Of a stretch of DNA of 64,000 nucleotides, positions 53,244 to 61,298 are shown one piece after another. Numbering within the stretch: the stretch's first letter is position 1; every line of letters starts with the position of its first letter. The notes beneath the pieces are model-generated. The model was not told the DNA's origin and ran no database searches. It worked only from the letters and a program-made list of their open reading frames with translations. The translations under genes and the position numbers were made by a program. The DNA is taken from assembly GCF_900637055.1 (NCBI RefSeq), contig NZ_LR134338.1:1744001-1808000 (forward strand), given 5' to 3'. This DNA is from Brevibacillus brevis. GTDB taxonomy: Bacteria; Bacillota; Bacilli; Brevibacillales; Brevibacillaceae.

Positions 53244-54452
53244 ATGGATTACTCATTTTCAAAATCTGTTGAAGCACTATCCTCCTCGGCTGTCCGGGAA
53301 ATCTTGAAGCTGACCCAAGGCAATCAAGTGCTCTCGCTCGCAGGTGGACTGCCAGCAGAGGATTCTTTTCCAATCGCAGAGATGCGCGAAGCGTTCAACC
53401 GCGCATTCGAACAAGGAGCAAAAGCTCTTCAATATGGATTGACTGATGGATACTTGCCGCTTCGTGAGTGGATTGCATCCCGCATGAAGCAAAAGCATAT
53501 GAACGTCGGTGTAGATAATATGATCATCACTACGGGCTCTCAGCAAGCGGTAGACTTGTTGTGCCGTGTATATTTAGACGAAGGCGATGTCGTTCTCGTC
53601 GAAAACCCTACCTATTTGGCAGCGGTTCAGTTGTTCCAATTCCGGGGAATCAAAGCGATTCCTGTAGACGGTGATGCTGATGGGATGGATCTGGACGATC
53701 TGGCGAAAAAAATAGCCCAGTATCGCCCGAAAATGGTGTACGTCATTCCTACCTTTGCGAATCCGACAGGAAAGGTATGGAGTCTCGAACGCCGTCTCGG
53801 TTTGCTTCGTCAATGTAAGGCGCAAAACATTCTCATCCTGGAAGACGACCCATATGGAGAGATCCAATTCGATGGGGAAGCACCGTACCGCTCGATTTTC
53901 TCACTGGATGAGCATCCGACCGATTCCTGTGTGGTGTACACCAGTACCTTTTCCAAAATTGTCGCGCCCGGCTTGCGTACCGGATGGGCCATCGGGGATA
54001 CCCGCGTAATTCAAATGATGGTGAAGGCGAAGCAAGCAGTTGATTTGCAGTCGAGCACAATCGACCAATACGCCCTGTATGAGCTATTATCCCGGTTTGA
54101 TCTGGAGCGCCACATCGAGAAAATCCGCGAGTCCTACAAGGCGCGCATGGAATGGATGCATGAGCTCTTGGTCGCGCAAAACTGGGAGGGTGTACAGTGG
54201 GAAAAACCAAGAGGCGGGATGTTCCTCTGGGTGAATCTTCCTGAGCACGTCGATGCTGAGAAGCTGCTGGCCCGATCCGTACAGGAAGGCGTGGCATTCG
54301 TGCCAGGGAAGCCGTTTTATGCAGCCGAACCGCAAGTCAATACGATGCGCTTGAACTATACACTCTTGAACCGGGAAGACACGGAGCTTGCGATTTCACG
54401 ACTGGGCAAAGCATTCCACGCCTACAGCGAATCTCTGGTGACAAATGTTTAA
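53244..54452 (+). CDS. PLP aminotransferase, 2-aminoadipate/MocR-type class I
   Basis: A 402-residue enzyme: VLSLAGGLPAEDSFPIAEMR, ALQYGLTDGYLPLREWIASR, TTGSQQAVDLLCRVYLDEGD, IPTFANPTGKVWS, and the PLP lysine in TSTFSKIVAPGLRTGWAIG. These motifs match the LysN/2-aminoadipate group, close to the C-terminal domain of MocR regulators but here without a DNA-binding domain. The amino-acid specificity cannot be read from the sequence. AAGGGGGAACGG is the ribosome site. Confidence 0.9.
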   Translation: MDYSFSKSVEALSSSAVREILKLTQGNQVLSLAGGLPAEDSFPIAEMREAFNRAFEQGAKALQYGLTDGYLPLREWIASRMKQKHMNVGVDNMIITTGSQQAVDLLCRVYLDEGDVVLVENPTYLAAVQLFQFRGIKAIPVDGDADGMDLDDLAKKIAQYRPKMVYVIPTFANPTGKVWSLERRLGLLRQCKAQNILILEDDPYGEIQFDGEAPYRSIFSLDEHPTDSCVVYTSTFSKIVAPGLRTGWAIGDTRVIQMMVKAKQAVDLQSSTIDQYALYELLSRFDLERHIEKIRESYKARMEWMHELLVAQNWEGVQWEKPRGGMFLWVNLPEHVDAEKLLARSVQEGVAFVPGKPFYAAEPQVNTMRLNYTLLNREDTELAISRLGKAFHAYSESLVTNV

Positions 54453-54459
54453 TGGAAGC

Positions 54460-54498
54460 AAAAAGACAACCATTGCCATTGAGCTGGTTGTCTTTTTT
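54460..54498. terminator. Symmetrical terminator between converging genes
   Basis: AAAAAGACAACCA pairs with TGGTTGTCTTTTTT. The A- and T-tracts allow use from both the aminotransferase and the hydrolase gene. Confidence 0.85.
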
Positions 54499-54507
54499 CA
54501 TGCATGT

Positions 54508-55326
54508 TTACAGGGAGAACTCTCTTTGTGCCCGATCCAGCCATTCATTCACAAGCTCTGTAAACAGAAGCGGCTGCTCAATCTGCAAGTTGTGTCCGGC
54601 ACAATCGAGTGCGGTAAAAGAAGAGCGGGGATAGCCTTCGATTATATCCCAAATATCGCGATAGCCGACAGAATGATCTTGTTTGCCCACAACAAAAAGA
54701 CTCGGGTAGGGGAAGGGGGCCGTATCTAATGGGAAGGACACGCCATACGCCTGTCTGATTTTACTGAGGAAAGAAGGGTCTGACAGCATGTAGCCGTCGA
54801 CAATCTCTTTTTTATAGCGGTTCCACGTGTAGTTGGTAGCTACTACTGCCATCGACTTAAACTCCGCTCGTTCTGTCTCACTCAACTGCTCCCAGAGCGA
54901 AGGCTCCTCTACTAGGAGGGGTTTATCTGGCAGTGTGCGCTTTGCTTTGTCAGGAATGACGTTCGGGCAAATGAAAAGGGCGCCCTTCACTTGATCTCGG
55001 CGCTTCTCAATAACCGCCCGCGCAAGATAGCCGCCGTATGATTCACCTGCAATGAAAAAGGGCTCACCTGGAATGAGCTGATCGATGAACGCGAGGACAA
55101 CCTCCAGAATATCGTCCGTGGTGTGGATATGTTCGTAGTTTTCCGTTTGTCCCATTCCCGGCAAGTCTATGTAAAGTCGTCGGTATCCCGGACGTTTCTT
55201 AAAAATTGGTTCCAGACAACCAGTCATGCAGCGGTGATCAAGTGAAAAACCGTGAATCATCACGACAGGAAAGCCGCTTCCGATCTCCTCATAATAAAGG
55301 TTGACGCCATTGACCTCGCATCTCAT
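54508..55326 (-). CDS. Alpha/beta hydrolase
   Basis: A protein of 272 residues from ATG 55326 (GGGGGG about 8 nt upstream). The oxyanion-hole segment is VVMIHGFSLDHR, the nucleophile S96 sits in FIAGESYGGYLAR, and the catalytic His in ALDCAGHNLQIEQP. No signal peptide is present. The substrate is not evident. A longer in-frame upstream extension is hydrophobic but lies over the promoter. Confidence 0.88.
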   Translation of the reverse strand: MRCEVNGVNLYYEEIGSGFPVVMIHGFSLDHRCMTGCLEPIFKKRPGYRRLYIDLPGMGQTENYEHIHTTDDILEVVLAFIDQLIPGEPFFIAGESYGGYLARAVIEKRRDQVKGALFICPNVIPDKAKRTLPDKPLLVEEPSLWEQLSETERAEFKSMAVVATNYTWNRYKKEIVDGYMLSDPSFLSKIRQAYGVSFPLDTAPFPYPSLFVVGKQDHSVGYRDIWDIIEGYPRSSFTALDCAGHNLQIEQPLLFTELVNEWLDRAQREFSL

Positions 55327-55387
55327 AAAAAAGCCCCCCAACGACATTTGTGTCAGATTGTTTTGAAAGTTCGGAACATACGTTCTT

Positions 55388-55415
55388 ATTATAAGTGATG
55401 TGTTGCATATTTCAA
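55388..55415 (-). promoter_or_regulatory. Promoter of the alpha/beta hydrolase gene
   Basis: On the minus strand TTGAAA (55415-55410), a 16-nt spacer and TATAAT (55393-55388). Confidence 0.65.
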
Positions 55416-55420
55416 GAATG

Positions 55421-55459
55421 AAAAAACACACCCACAACAAGAATCGTCAATGGGTGTGT
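55421..55459 (-). terminator. Terminator of the encapsulin operon
   Basis: On the minus strand ACACACCCA pairs with TGGGTGTGT, followed by TTTTTC. Confidence 0.82.
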
Positions 55460-55470
55460 CAAAGAGCTTC

Positions 55471-56319
55471 CTATTCTTCTGTTTCTTCCAGGGTGCAAAT
55501 TGCGCTTGGACGCTTGATCCGCAATACAACGCACTCATACACACGGAACAGACTGTTCATTTGCTCGTCTCCGAGGAATGCGGAGTCGAAGTCTTCAGCA
55601 ATCGCCAGGTCGAGATTGTGGCGGCCGGTCGCTACCAAAACGCCGGAACGGCCTTTAATGGTAGGAGATTGGAAGACACCATCTGTAACGAGATTGCGAA
55701 CATGCTCGATCTCAAGCACGTTGGTGCCTTTGTGCACGCGATGCAAGAGAGAGTAGAGCTCAGGAGAAACAACCAGTGCATACGGACCGCTATGGCCCAT
55801 TTTCAACAGCTTGTTGCGTGCTTCCACGATATCCGCAAACGCATTGCCAGATTCCATCCAATCGCTCTTCAGATGAGTGAGGCGGCCTTTTACGTTCATC
55901 AGACCTGGGAGGTCGAATTCCGCAGCACCGTTGAAGATCAGATCGTCTTCCATCAGTGCACCACCAGCAGCTGCGTTGGCAGCCGCGCTCATGTCCAAAG
56001 GCATGCCCAGTGTACGTGCTTGGGCAACATCGCGCCAGTACAGCATGAAATCCTTGTACAGGATCGGAATCGTCATGCTGACACGGCGGCTAGGCTGTGT
56101 CATTTCCAGTGATTCTCCACGCAGGGAGAGACCGCCAAAACGGGATTCCTCATATACATCGTTGGTAATGGTTTGGATGCCTTCACCCAATGGTCCATAA
56201 ATATCGATAAAACGACGGCCTACAAGCTGGCGGCGAGCCATGTCAACGACAGTTGCGTCCAGCTGGTTCCATTCTTCAGTCGTCAAGGGAGAGTCTGGGT
56301 ATTTACGAAGCTTGTCCAT
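55471..56319 (-). CDS. Encapsulin shell protein (family 1)
   Basis: A 282-residue HK97-fold shell protein: LTTEEWNQLDATVVDMARRQ, LVGRRFIDIYGPLGEGIQTI, SRRVSMTIPILYKDFMLYWR, FNGAAEFDLPGLMN, YALVVSPELYSLLHRV and FLGDEQMNSLFRVYECVVLR. Shells of this group self-assemble into nanocompartments that load enzymes through short C-terminal tags. The gene lies 37 nt after the IMEF cargo gene. In Quasibacillus thermotolerans the same pair forms a large T=4 iron store, and the same is expected here. Confidence 0.95.
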   Translation of the reverse strand: MDKLRKYPDSPLTTEEWNQLDATVVDMARRQLVGRRFIDIYGPLGEGIQTITNDVYEESRFGGLSLRGESLEMTQPSRRVSMTIPILYKDFMLYWRDVAQARTLGMPLDMSAAANAAAGGALMEDDLIFNGAAEFDLPGLMNVKGRLTHLKSDWMESGNAFADIVEARNKLLKMGHSGPYALVVSPELYSLLHRVHKGTNVLEIEHVRNLVTDGVFQSPTIKGRSGVLVATGRHNLDLAIAEDFDSAFLGDEQMNSLFRVYECVVLRIKRPSAICTLEETEE

Positions 56320-56356
56320 AGTGTAACCTCCATGTCATTTCAGGATTTCCGATTCT

Positions 56357-56956
56357 TTACATTCCTTTCAAGCTGCCAACTGTCAGTCCTTTTTTGCCAG
56401 AAACTGCAGGGGCGGAATGCTTGATCACGGAAGCAACACCGTGAGGAGCGGAAGCCGAAGCTTTCAAATGATCGACCTGGTGAATGTCGTGCCCCTCATC
56501 ATGATCAGTGAGATCAGGATGAGCCGCATCAGAGAATCGTTGGCTCATGTTCGCCATGATCTCTTTGACTGTCAAATAGTCTGTATGCGTCTTTTCTCGC
56601 ATGCCATCCAGGAGCTGACGTGTTTCGTCATCCTTGAATTCATACAAAGAGAGCTCCAGATGCTCGCGGAAATTGTGCAGTCCAAAACGTTCCAGATTTA
56701 CATCGGACAGCATTTGCGAGAGGTCGCGATCACTTAGCTGATCCAGGCTTTTTCCTGAGGACAGCTTCTCCAGGTAGGGAACCAATTCCTGCAAGCGACC
56801 CATGCGCTGTTCTTCTTCTTCCAAAATGTGATGGTAGTAAAGACGAGTATGCTCGTCCGTTGCCGCATCGATAATCGGCTGGATAACGCCCATGAAGCTG
56901 TTGATATAACCTCTGGTGCGATCAAAAATGGCGTGCAGCTGTGTAATTTCTTGCAC
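56357..56956 (-). CDS. IMEF encapsulin cargo protein (iron-mineralising)
   Basis: A 199-residue helical protein, MQEITQLHAIFDRTRGYINS and onward, with Glu/His-rich helices (YYHHILEEEEQRMGRLQELV) resembling the ferritin-like IMEF cargo. The tail GKKGLTVGSLKGM is a typical encapsulin targeting peptide (core TVGSL), preceded by a flexible His/Ala/Ser-rich linker. GTG 56956 was chosen because GAGGAGG lies 9 nt upstream; the in-frame ATG at 56974 sits on this site. IMEF oxidises and mineralises iron inside the shell encoded next. Confidence 0.92.
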   Translation of the reverse strand: MQEITQLHAIFDRTRGYINSFMGVIQPIIDAATDEHTRLYYHHILEEEEQRMGRLQELVPYLEKLSSGKSLDQLSDRDLSQMLSDVNLERFGLHNFREHLELSLYEFKDDETRQLLDGMREKTHTDYLTVKEIMANMSQRFSDAAHPDLTDHDEGHDIHQVDHLKASASAPHGVASVIKHSAPAVSGKKGLTVGSLKGM

Positions 56957-57286
56957 CCTACGCCACCTCCTCATTCACAATCTATTTTTTCATTATAACG
57001 TTGGAAAAAACACCCGGGCAACACCTATGTACATTTTCCTATGATTACGAAGAATATGATGCGGTGTAATTTGGAAAAGAGAGCGGAAACGCTAGAGCGC
57101 CGTGGCTTTGTCTATCGGCTTCGTTTCTAGTTTTGTTTTTTGACAAAAAAGTTATCATGGAGAGTATTGTCAAAGCCAATTGGGAATGATAATATTTATC
57201 AATAAGAGTGATATTCATTATCAATTAGCATTCTGAGAACAAAACATAAATCCTACATTCACCCAAATTTAAGGAGGTAACAAGTT
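56957..57286. promoter_or_regulatory. Divergent control region of the encapsulin operon and DUF2325 gene
   Basis: Leftwards: TTGCCC (57022-57017), an 18-nt spacer and TATAAT (56998-56993) form the encapsulin promoter. Rightwards: TTGTCA (57167-57172), a 17-nt spacer and TAATAT (57190-57195). Two Fur boxes follow the 7-1-7 pattern: TGATAATATTTATCA (57187-57201, over the -10) and TGATATTCATTATCA (57209-57223). Each differs from the consensus by one base. No Fur box was seen at the encapsulin promoter. Confidence 0.8.
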
Positions 57287-57568
57287 ATGTCATCCATTTT
57301 AGTAATTGGCGGAGATCGCCTGGGCAATATTATCGAATTTCTGCAAGGTCAAGGCTTCAAGGATATTCACCACGTAACTGGACGGAAAAGCTCGCAAACC
57401 GGGGTGAAAATTCCAGCTGGTATCCACATGATTTTGGTGTTGACTGATTTCGTCAATCACAACTTGGCCAAAACAGTGAAAAACCAAGCCAAAGATCGCG
57501 AGCTGCCCATCGTTTTCTGCAAGCGCTCGTGTTCTGCGATTGCCAAAGCTTTTGATCTCACTGCGTAA
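57287..57568 (+). CDS. DUF2325 domain protein, Fur-controlled
   Basis: A 93-residue protein: SSILVIGGDRLGNIIEFLQG, then TGRKSSQTGVKIPAGIHMIL, VLTDFVNHNLAKTVKNQAKD, LPIVFCKRSCSAIAKAFDL. This is the DUF2325 family, a small Rossmann-like fold of unknown activity with a conserved Cys region (FCKRSC). Two Fur boxes overlap its promoter, so it should be induced when iron is scarce. It shares its control region with the divergent iron-storing encapsulin operon. AAGGAGG precedes the ATG. Confidence 0.9.
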   Translation: MSSILVIGGDRLGNIIEFLQGQGFKDIHHVTGRKSSQTGVKIPAGIHMILVLTDFVNHNLAKTVKNQAKDRELPIVFCKRSCSAIAKAFDLTA

Positions 57569-57632
57569 ATACATACTCTCCAGATCGGGCAGACTACGAG
57601 CGTGAGTCTGACACCAACGGAGGAATGACGCA

Positions 57633-57779
57633 ATGGAACAGAATCGTTTGGGTGAACTGCCTATCGCACAGCTTACGGCCGCTCAGCTGCAACAATTAAA
57701 ACAGGCAGAAGAACAAATCAACACAGAAGGTCCAAATGTATATCTTATTGCATTAGAGAAGCAATCCCCGTCCTCCTAG
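57633..57779 (+). CDS. 48-residue small protein
   Basis: An open frame from ATG 57633 to TAG 57779, with GGAGG 9 nt upstream, reading MEQNRLGELPIAQLTAAQLQ and ending YLIALEKQSPSS. It has the pattern LTxAQLxQLxQAExxIN and then VYLIA, which I have seen in small uncharacterised Bacillota proteins. It starts 64 nt after the DUF2325 gene and its stop lies in a terminator hairpin. It probably belongs to the same Fur-controlled transcript. No function is known to me. Confidence 0.65.
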   Translation: MEQNRLGELPIAQLTAAQLQQLKQAEEQINTEGPNVYLIALEKQSPSS

Positions 57780-57792
57780 ACGGGGTTTTTTT
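57766..57792 (+). terminator. Intrinsic terminator overlapping the small protein's stop codon
   Basis: CCCCGTC pairs with GACGGGG across CTCCTA, followed by seven T residues. Confidence 0.9.
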
Positions 57793-57809
57793 GTTGAATC
57801 GTATGCTTC

Positions 57810-58076
57810 TCACTTGAATACGTATTGCTCCAGTTGCATTTTGAGGGCGTCAATTCCGATGGCGAAGCCCAAGCATTGGCTGGATTGAATGATGAATGCA
57901 TTGAGACCAACGACTTCCCCATTCAAATTAATGAGTGGACCTCCGCTATTTCCTGGGTTAATGGCAGCATCCGTCTGAAAAATTTCTTCGTACATACGCT
58001 TCGCAACCTGTAAGCGACGGTTTTTGGCACTGATGATTCCCGCTGTCACAGAATTTTCCAAACCCAGTGGGGAACC
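57810..58076 (-). pseudogene. C-terminal part of an interrupted trypsin/HtrA-like serine protease gene
   Basis: Reading leftwards: [20 protein letters not shown], then the catalytic Ser in [38 protein letters not shown], stop at 57810. It lacks the His and Asp of the triad and has no start of its own. The N-terminal part lies 3.2 kb away at 61299-61763 on the same strand. The break falls inside the GSP codons, in identical frame, at the core sequence of the inserted element. The frame extends up to 58271, but that part runs antisense-frame through the recombinase end and is not native. Confidence 0.92.
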
Positions 58077-58110
58077 ACCTGTCGCCATACAGGCAAAAAC
58101 AGGGGCAATT

Positions 58111-59562
58111 TTAGTGAAAAGACAACAGATGCAGGCAAACCCTACGATTTTTCTGACCAGAGGCAGCGTCTGTTGCTTCCGCGTCAACACGTTGGATGAC
58201 TGTGCATACGAGCAATCGCCGTTCTTTTTCTTTGGCATGTGTCCAAATGAGCTGCCAATTGGAAAGCGCATCTAGATCAAGCGGTTGTCCTTTTGCAAAA
58301 GCAGAGTAAGTCTGTTCCCGTTCTTTTGCAGCCAGTTCCAACGCACTGATTTTCTCTCGTAATGCAGAAAGAGTAAGGAATCCCTCTTCATAAGCCTGTT
58401 CCCAGCGCTTCCTTCGAATTTGCAGCTGTTGCTCGGTTTCTTTCGCGGGAGCGCGGGAATTCGCTTGTAACACAGTCTGATACACTTCCTTCACCGCAGC
58501 GATGGACTCTGGCGAATACTGCATCAGCTCGTGCACAATGGCTTTTTCCAAGCGATCCTCCCGTATGGCAGGAGCATCACACGTACCAGCCAGCTTGTTT
58601 TTACACAAGTAGTAGCGGTGCGTGTAACGTTTTTCTCCTTTTCCGGTGATCGTGGTTGTTTTCCCGCGCATCGAGGAGCCACAACGCGAGCAGTACAGCA
58701 ATCCGGAAAAGAGGTAGCGGGAGCTGAGAACGCGGGGATGGCTTGTTCCGCGAGCACTCATCCGCTCCTGGACCCGCGAGAAGCATGATTGATCGATGAT
58801 GGCCGGGTGAGTCGCCTCTTCGATAATCCATTCCTCAGGGTCATTGCGTTGTTGATCGGCGTCAGCGTAATTCCAACGCAACGCACCATGATAGACCGGA
58901 TTTTTCAACAGGCGAAGCACGGCACTTGCACTCCATGAAGCGCCATTTTTGCCGCGCAATCCGGATTGATTCGCCCATTCAGCGATTTGGCGCGGAGATT
59001 CGCCTCGATCATAGCGCTCGAACATGCTGCGTACGCCAGCTGCTTCCCTTTGATTCACGACCAGCGTTCCTCGCACCAGATTGTATCCATACGGTGCAGG
59101 TCCTCCTGGTCGTTTTCGTTCTCTTGCCATCTGACTCATTCCCAGCTTGACCCGTTCCGCCAAGTTTTCCCGTTCCCATTGTGCGAGGGCAGCCACTAAG
59201 GTTATAAAGAGTCGCCCGATTGCCGTAGTCGTATCGTATACCTCGGTGCAGCTTTTAAAGTGTACCGCATATCGATCGAACTCCTGCAGGAGCTGATACA
59301 AATCAAGAACAGAGCGCGTGAGCCGATCGAGTCGATAGACGAGTACGACATCGATTTCACCCGTTCGGATATCCTGCAGGAGCTGACCGAGTGCGGGGCG
59401 ATTCGTATCTTTGGCACTTGCGCCTTCATCTGCATAGACTGCATGGACTTCCCATCCTTGGGAGTGAATGTACGAGAGCAGCTTTTCCCTTTGAGCGGGG
59501 ATCGAAAACCCTTCGCGTGCCTGATCCTCCGTACTGACTCGAATGTAGACGGCCGTTCGCAT
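58111..59562 (-). CDS. Large serine recombinase (integrase/excisionase type)
   Basis: A protein of 483 residues from ATG 59562 (GGGAGG 7 nt upstream). The resolvase domain has the active Ser at S10 in [11 protein letters not shown], then [14 protein letters not shown] and [18 protein letters not shown]. The recombinase domain follows ([37 protein letters not shown]). The zinc ribbon [11 protein letters not shown]...YLCKNK...CDAPA and a coiled-coil-like segment near 380-440 complete the family. Enzymes of this type include SpoIVCA, which excises skin in Bacillus. It should act on the sites at both element ends. Confidence 0.95.
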   Translation of the reverse strand: MRTAVYIRVSTEDQAREGFSIPAQREKLLSYIHSQGWEVHAVYADEGASAKDTNRPALGQLLQDIRTGEIDVVLVYRLDRLTRSVLDLYQLLQEFDRYAVHFKSCTEVYDTTTAIGRLFITLVAALAQWERENLAERVKLGMSQMARERKRPGGPAPYGYNLVRGTLVVNQREAAGVRSMFERYDRGESPRQIAEWANQSGLRGKNGASWSASAVLRLLKNPVYHGALRWNYADADQQRNDPEEWIIEEATHPAIIDQSCFSRVQERMSARGTSHPRVLSSRYLFSGLLYCSRCGSSMRGKTTTITGKGEKRYTHRYYLCKNKLAGTCDAPAIREDRLEKAIVHELMQYSPESIAAVKEVYQTVLQANSRAPAKETEQQLQIRRKRWEQAYEEGFLTLSALREKISALELAAKEREQTYSAFAKGQPLDLDALSNWQLIWTHAKEKERRLLVCTVIQRVDAEATDAASGQKNRRVCLHLLSFH

Positions 59563-59633
59563 CGCACGTCCTCCCTTCACCTCGGGTTGCTAGAGTGTAC
59601 AGCAAAAGGGAGGAGCTTATGCCTGACCGCAAA

Positions 59634-59671
59634 TAAAAAACCCCGCTTATCCGTCTTGGACAAGTGGGGTT
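59634..59671 (-). terminator. Terminator after the HxlR gene
   Basis: On the minus strand CCCCACTTGTCC pairs with GGATAAGCGGGG (one mismatch and one G-T), followed by six T residues. Confidence 0.8.
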
Positions 59672-59674
59672 ATG

Positions 59675-59995
59675 CTACATCCATTTTTGGCCCCATTCGT
59701 GAATGGAATCAATGACAGGACGCAGATCTTTTCCTTTTTCGGTCAATTCGTACTCAATGCGAACCGGGATCTCTGGGTACACTTTGCGCTCCAAAATCTC
59801 TAGCTCCTCCAGCTCCTTCAGCCTTTCAGAGAGCATTTTATCACTCATATGCGGAACCATTTCGCGGATATCTTTGAATCGTACAGTCCCACGTAGCAAC
59901 ACATGAATAATCAGGCCAGTCCAGCGTTTTCCAAGGACGTTTATTGCACATTCATATTTTGGACACATGTGTTCGCCAGAAAAATCTTGACTCAT
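59675..59995 (-). CDS. HxlR-family transcriptional regulator
   Basis: A protein of 106 residues from ATG 59995 (GAGGTGA 7 nt upstream). MCPKYECAINVLGKRWTGLI and RFKDIREMVPHMSDKMLSER are the winged-helix core of HxlR/YodB-type repressors. The Cys at position 11 is in the place used by redox-sensing members (HypR, YodB). A second Cys (16) is unusual. It is carried on the inserted element between the recombinase gene and the divergent YheC/D gene, and could control either. Confidence 0.93.
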   Translation of the reverse strand: MSQDFSGEHMCPKYECAINVLGKRWTGLIIHVLLRGTVRFKDIREMVPHMSDKMLSERLKELEELEILERKVYPEIPVRIEYELTEKGKDLRPVIDSIHEWGQKWM

Positions 59996-60036
59996 ATCGG
60001 CGTCACCTCTATCTAGCAGCATTATTGTTGCCCTTT

Positions 60037-60065
60037 ATTCTAACAGATTAGCTTGAAAAAAGTAA
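60037..60065 (-). promoter_or_regulatory. Candidate promoter of the HxlR gene
   Basis: On the minus strand TTACTT (60065-60060), a 17-nt spacer and TAGAAT (60042-60037), about 40 nt before the start codon. Confidence 0.5.
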
Positions 60066-60196
60066 GTAACGAAAAGTTGGAATGACACTTTGTCAATGGC
60101 TGAGAAGCCAAGCCCGTTTTCATGGACAAATGTTTCCCTATAAGGTGTCCACACATACACTAATCGCGAAAGAAAAGAAGCAAAGAGGGTGTTACG

Positions 60197-61291
60197 ATGC
60201 TTCCAAAACGGGTAATCGGCATTTTAACCTGGCGGGAGGGTGTACGCTTTGAGGAACCAGATTATTTGCGAAGGCTGGTTCAAACAGGGCAAAAGCTAGG
60301 CGCACAAATCTACCTGTTTTCGCATCAGGATGTCAATGTTCCCGCAAGAAAGATCAAGGGCTTCATCCCCAAACCAAACGGGGGCTGGATGAGCAAATCG
60401 TTCCCTTGGCCAAAAGTTGTCATTGATCGGTACCGACGCAGGGTAAAGGAGTATATCCGGCTGCGAAATAGCGATCTGTTTTTCTTTGCAAACAGTCCGT
60501 TCAGTAAGAAATGGAGAGTGACGAATCTGCTCGCTTCCGATGAACGCGTCAAACGTTGGATTCCGGAGACGCATGTTTACGAAAAAGGCTTGGTCCGCAA
60601 CATGCTCGCACGCCATGGGCTCGTCTATGTCAAGCCAGGCAATGGCACAGGGGGAAGAAGCATCCTCAGAGTGAAGAGCAGCGGTAAGGAGTATAGCCTC
60701 TCTGGACGTGACAAAAAGCATAACCATCGCGTGGCTCGGATTGGCACGGTGGAAGGCGTGGAAAGATGGGTCAAAACGTGGGTGGAGGAACAGCGCATTC
60801 GCGATGGCAATTTCCTGGTTCAGCAAGGTTTGGACTTAGGACTGCTGCGCAAGCATGTCGTCGATGTACGGGTATTGATTCAAAAGGACGAGCGTGGGGA
60901 ATGGGTGGTGACAGGCTGTGCAGTACGTATGGGGGAGAACGGCAGTGCTACTTCCAATTTGCACGGGGGAGGCAGAGCGATTCCCTTTGAATGGTTTATG
61001 TTCAAGCGATTTGGAGAGGAGCGGGGGGAGCTGATCAAACAGGAATGTCATCAGCTTGCTCTCGATGTAGCAAACACGCTCGAGGATTATTTCGGTCGCA
61101 TGATGGAATTCGGATTGGACATTGGGGTGGATGTGGACGGACGTGCGTGGTTAATCGAAGTGAATCCCAAGCCGGGGAGAGAGGTTTTTCGCCAGATGGG
61201 TGACATGGCGCTATACAAAAAGGCGATAGCTCGTCCCGTTCAATTTGCGCTGTATTTGGCCCGGAACCAGGCTCGTTTTTTGTCTCTTTGA
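60197..61291 (+). CDS. YheC/YheD-family ATP-grasp protein on the element
   Basis: A 364-residue protein: RVIGILTWREGVRFEEPDYL, PKVVIDRYRRRVKEYIRLRN, FSKKWRVTNLLASDERVKRW, PETHVYEKGLVRNM, LVYVKPGNGTGGRSILRV, VDVRVLIQKDERGEWVVTGC, FGLDIGVDVDGRAWLIEVNP. This is the YheC/YheD (ATP-grasp fold) family, named after spore-coat-associated proteins of B. subtilis. The ATP-binding core looks complete, unlike the remnant at 27804-28355. Its stop is 3 nt from the right end of the element. Cargo with a spore link fits an element that might act in sporulation. Confidence 0.88.
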   Translation: MLPKRVIGILTWREGVRFEEPDYLRRLVQTGQKLGAQIYLFSHQDVNVPARKIKGFIPKPNGGWMSKSFPWPKVVIDRYRRRVKEYIRLRNSDLFFFANSPFSKKWRVTNLLASDERVKRWIPETHVYEKGLVRNMLARHGLVYVKPGNGTGGRSILRVKSSGKEYSLSGRDKKHNHRVARIGTVEGVERWVKTWVEEQRIRDGNFLVQQGLDLGLLRKHVVDVRVLIQKDERGEWVVTGCAVRMGENGSATSNLHGGGRAIPFEWFMFKRFGEERGELIKQECHQLALDVANTLEDYFGRMMEFGLDIGVDVDGRAWLIEVNPKPGREVFRQMGDMALYKKAIARPVQFALYLARNQARFLSL

Positions 61292-61298
61292 ACACAGG

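Noticed and set aside
58077..58271. N-terminal extension of the protease C-terminal fragment
   Set aside because: The frame continues into the 3' end of the recombinase gene in another frame, so it is a by-product of the insertion and not a real start.
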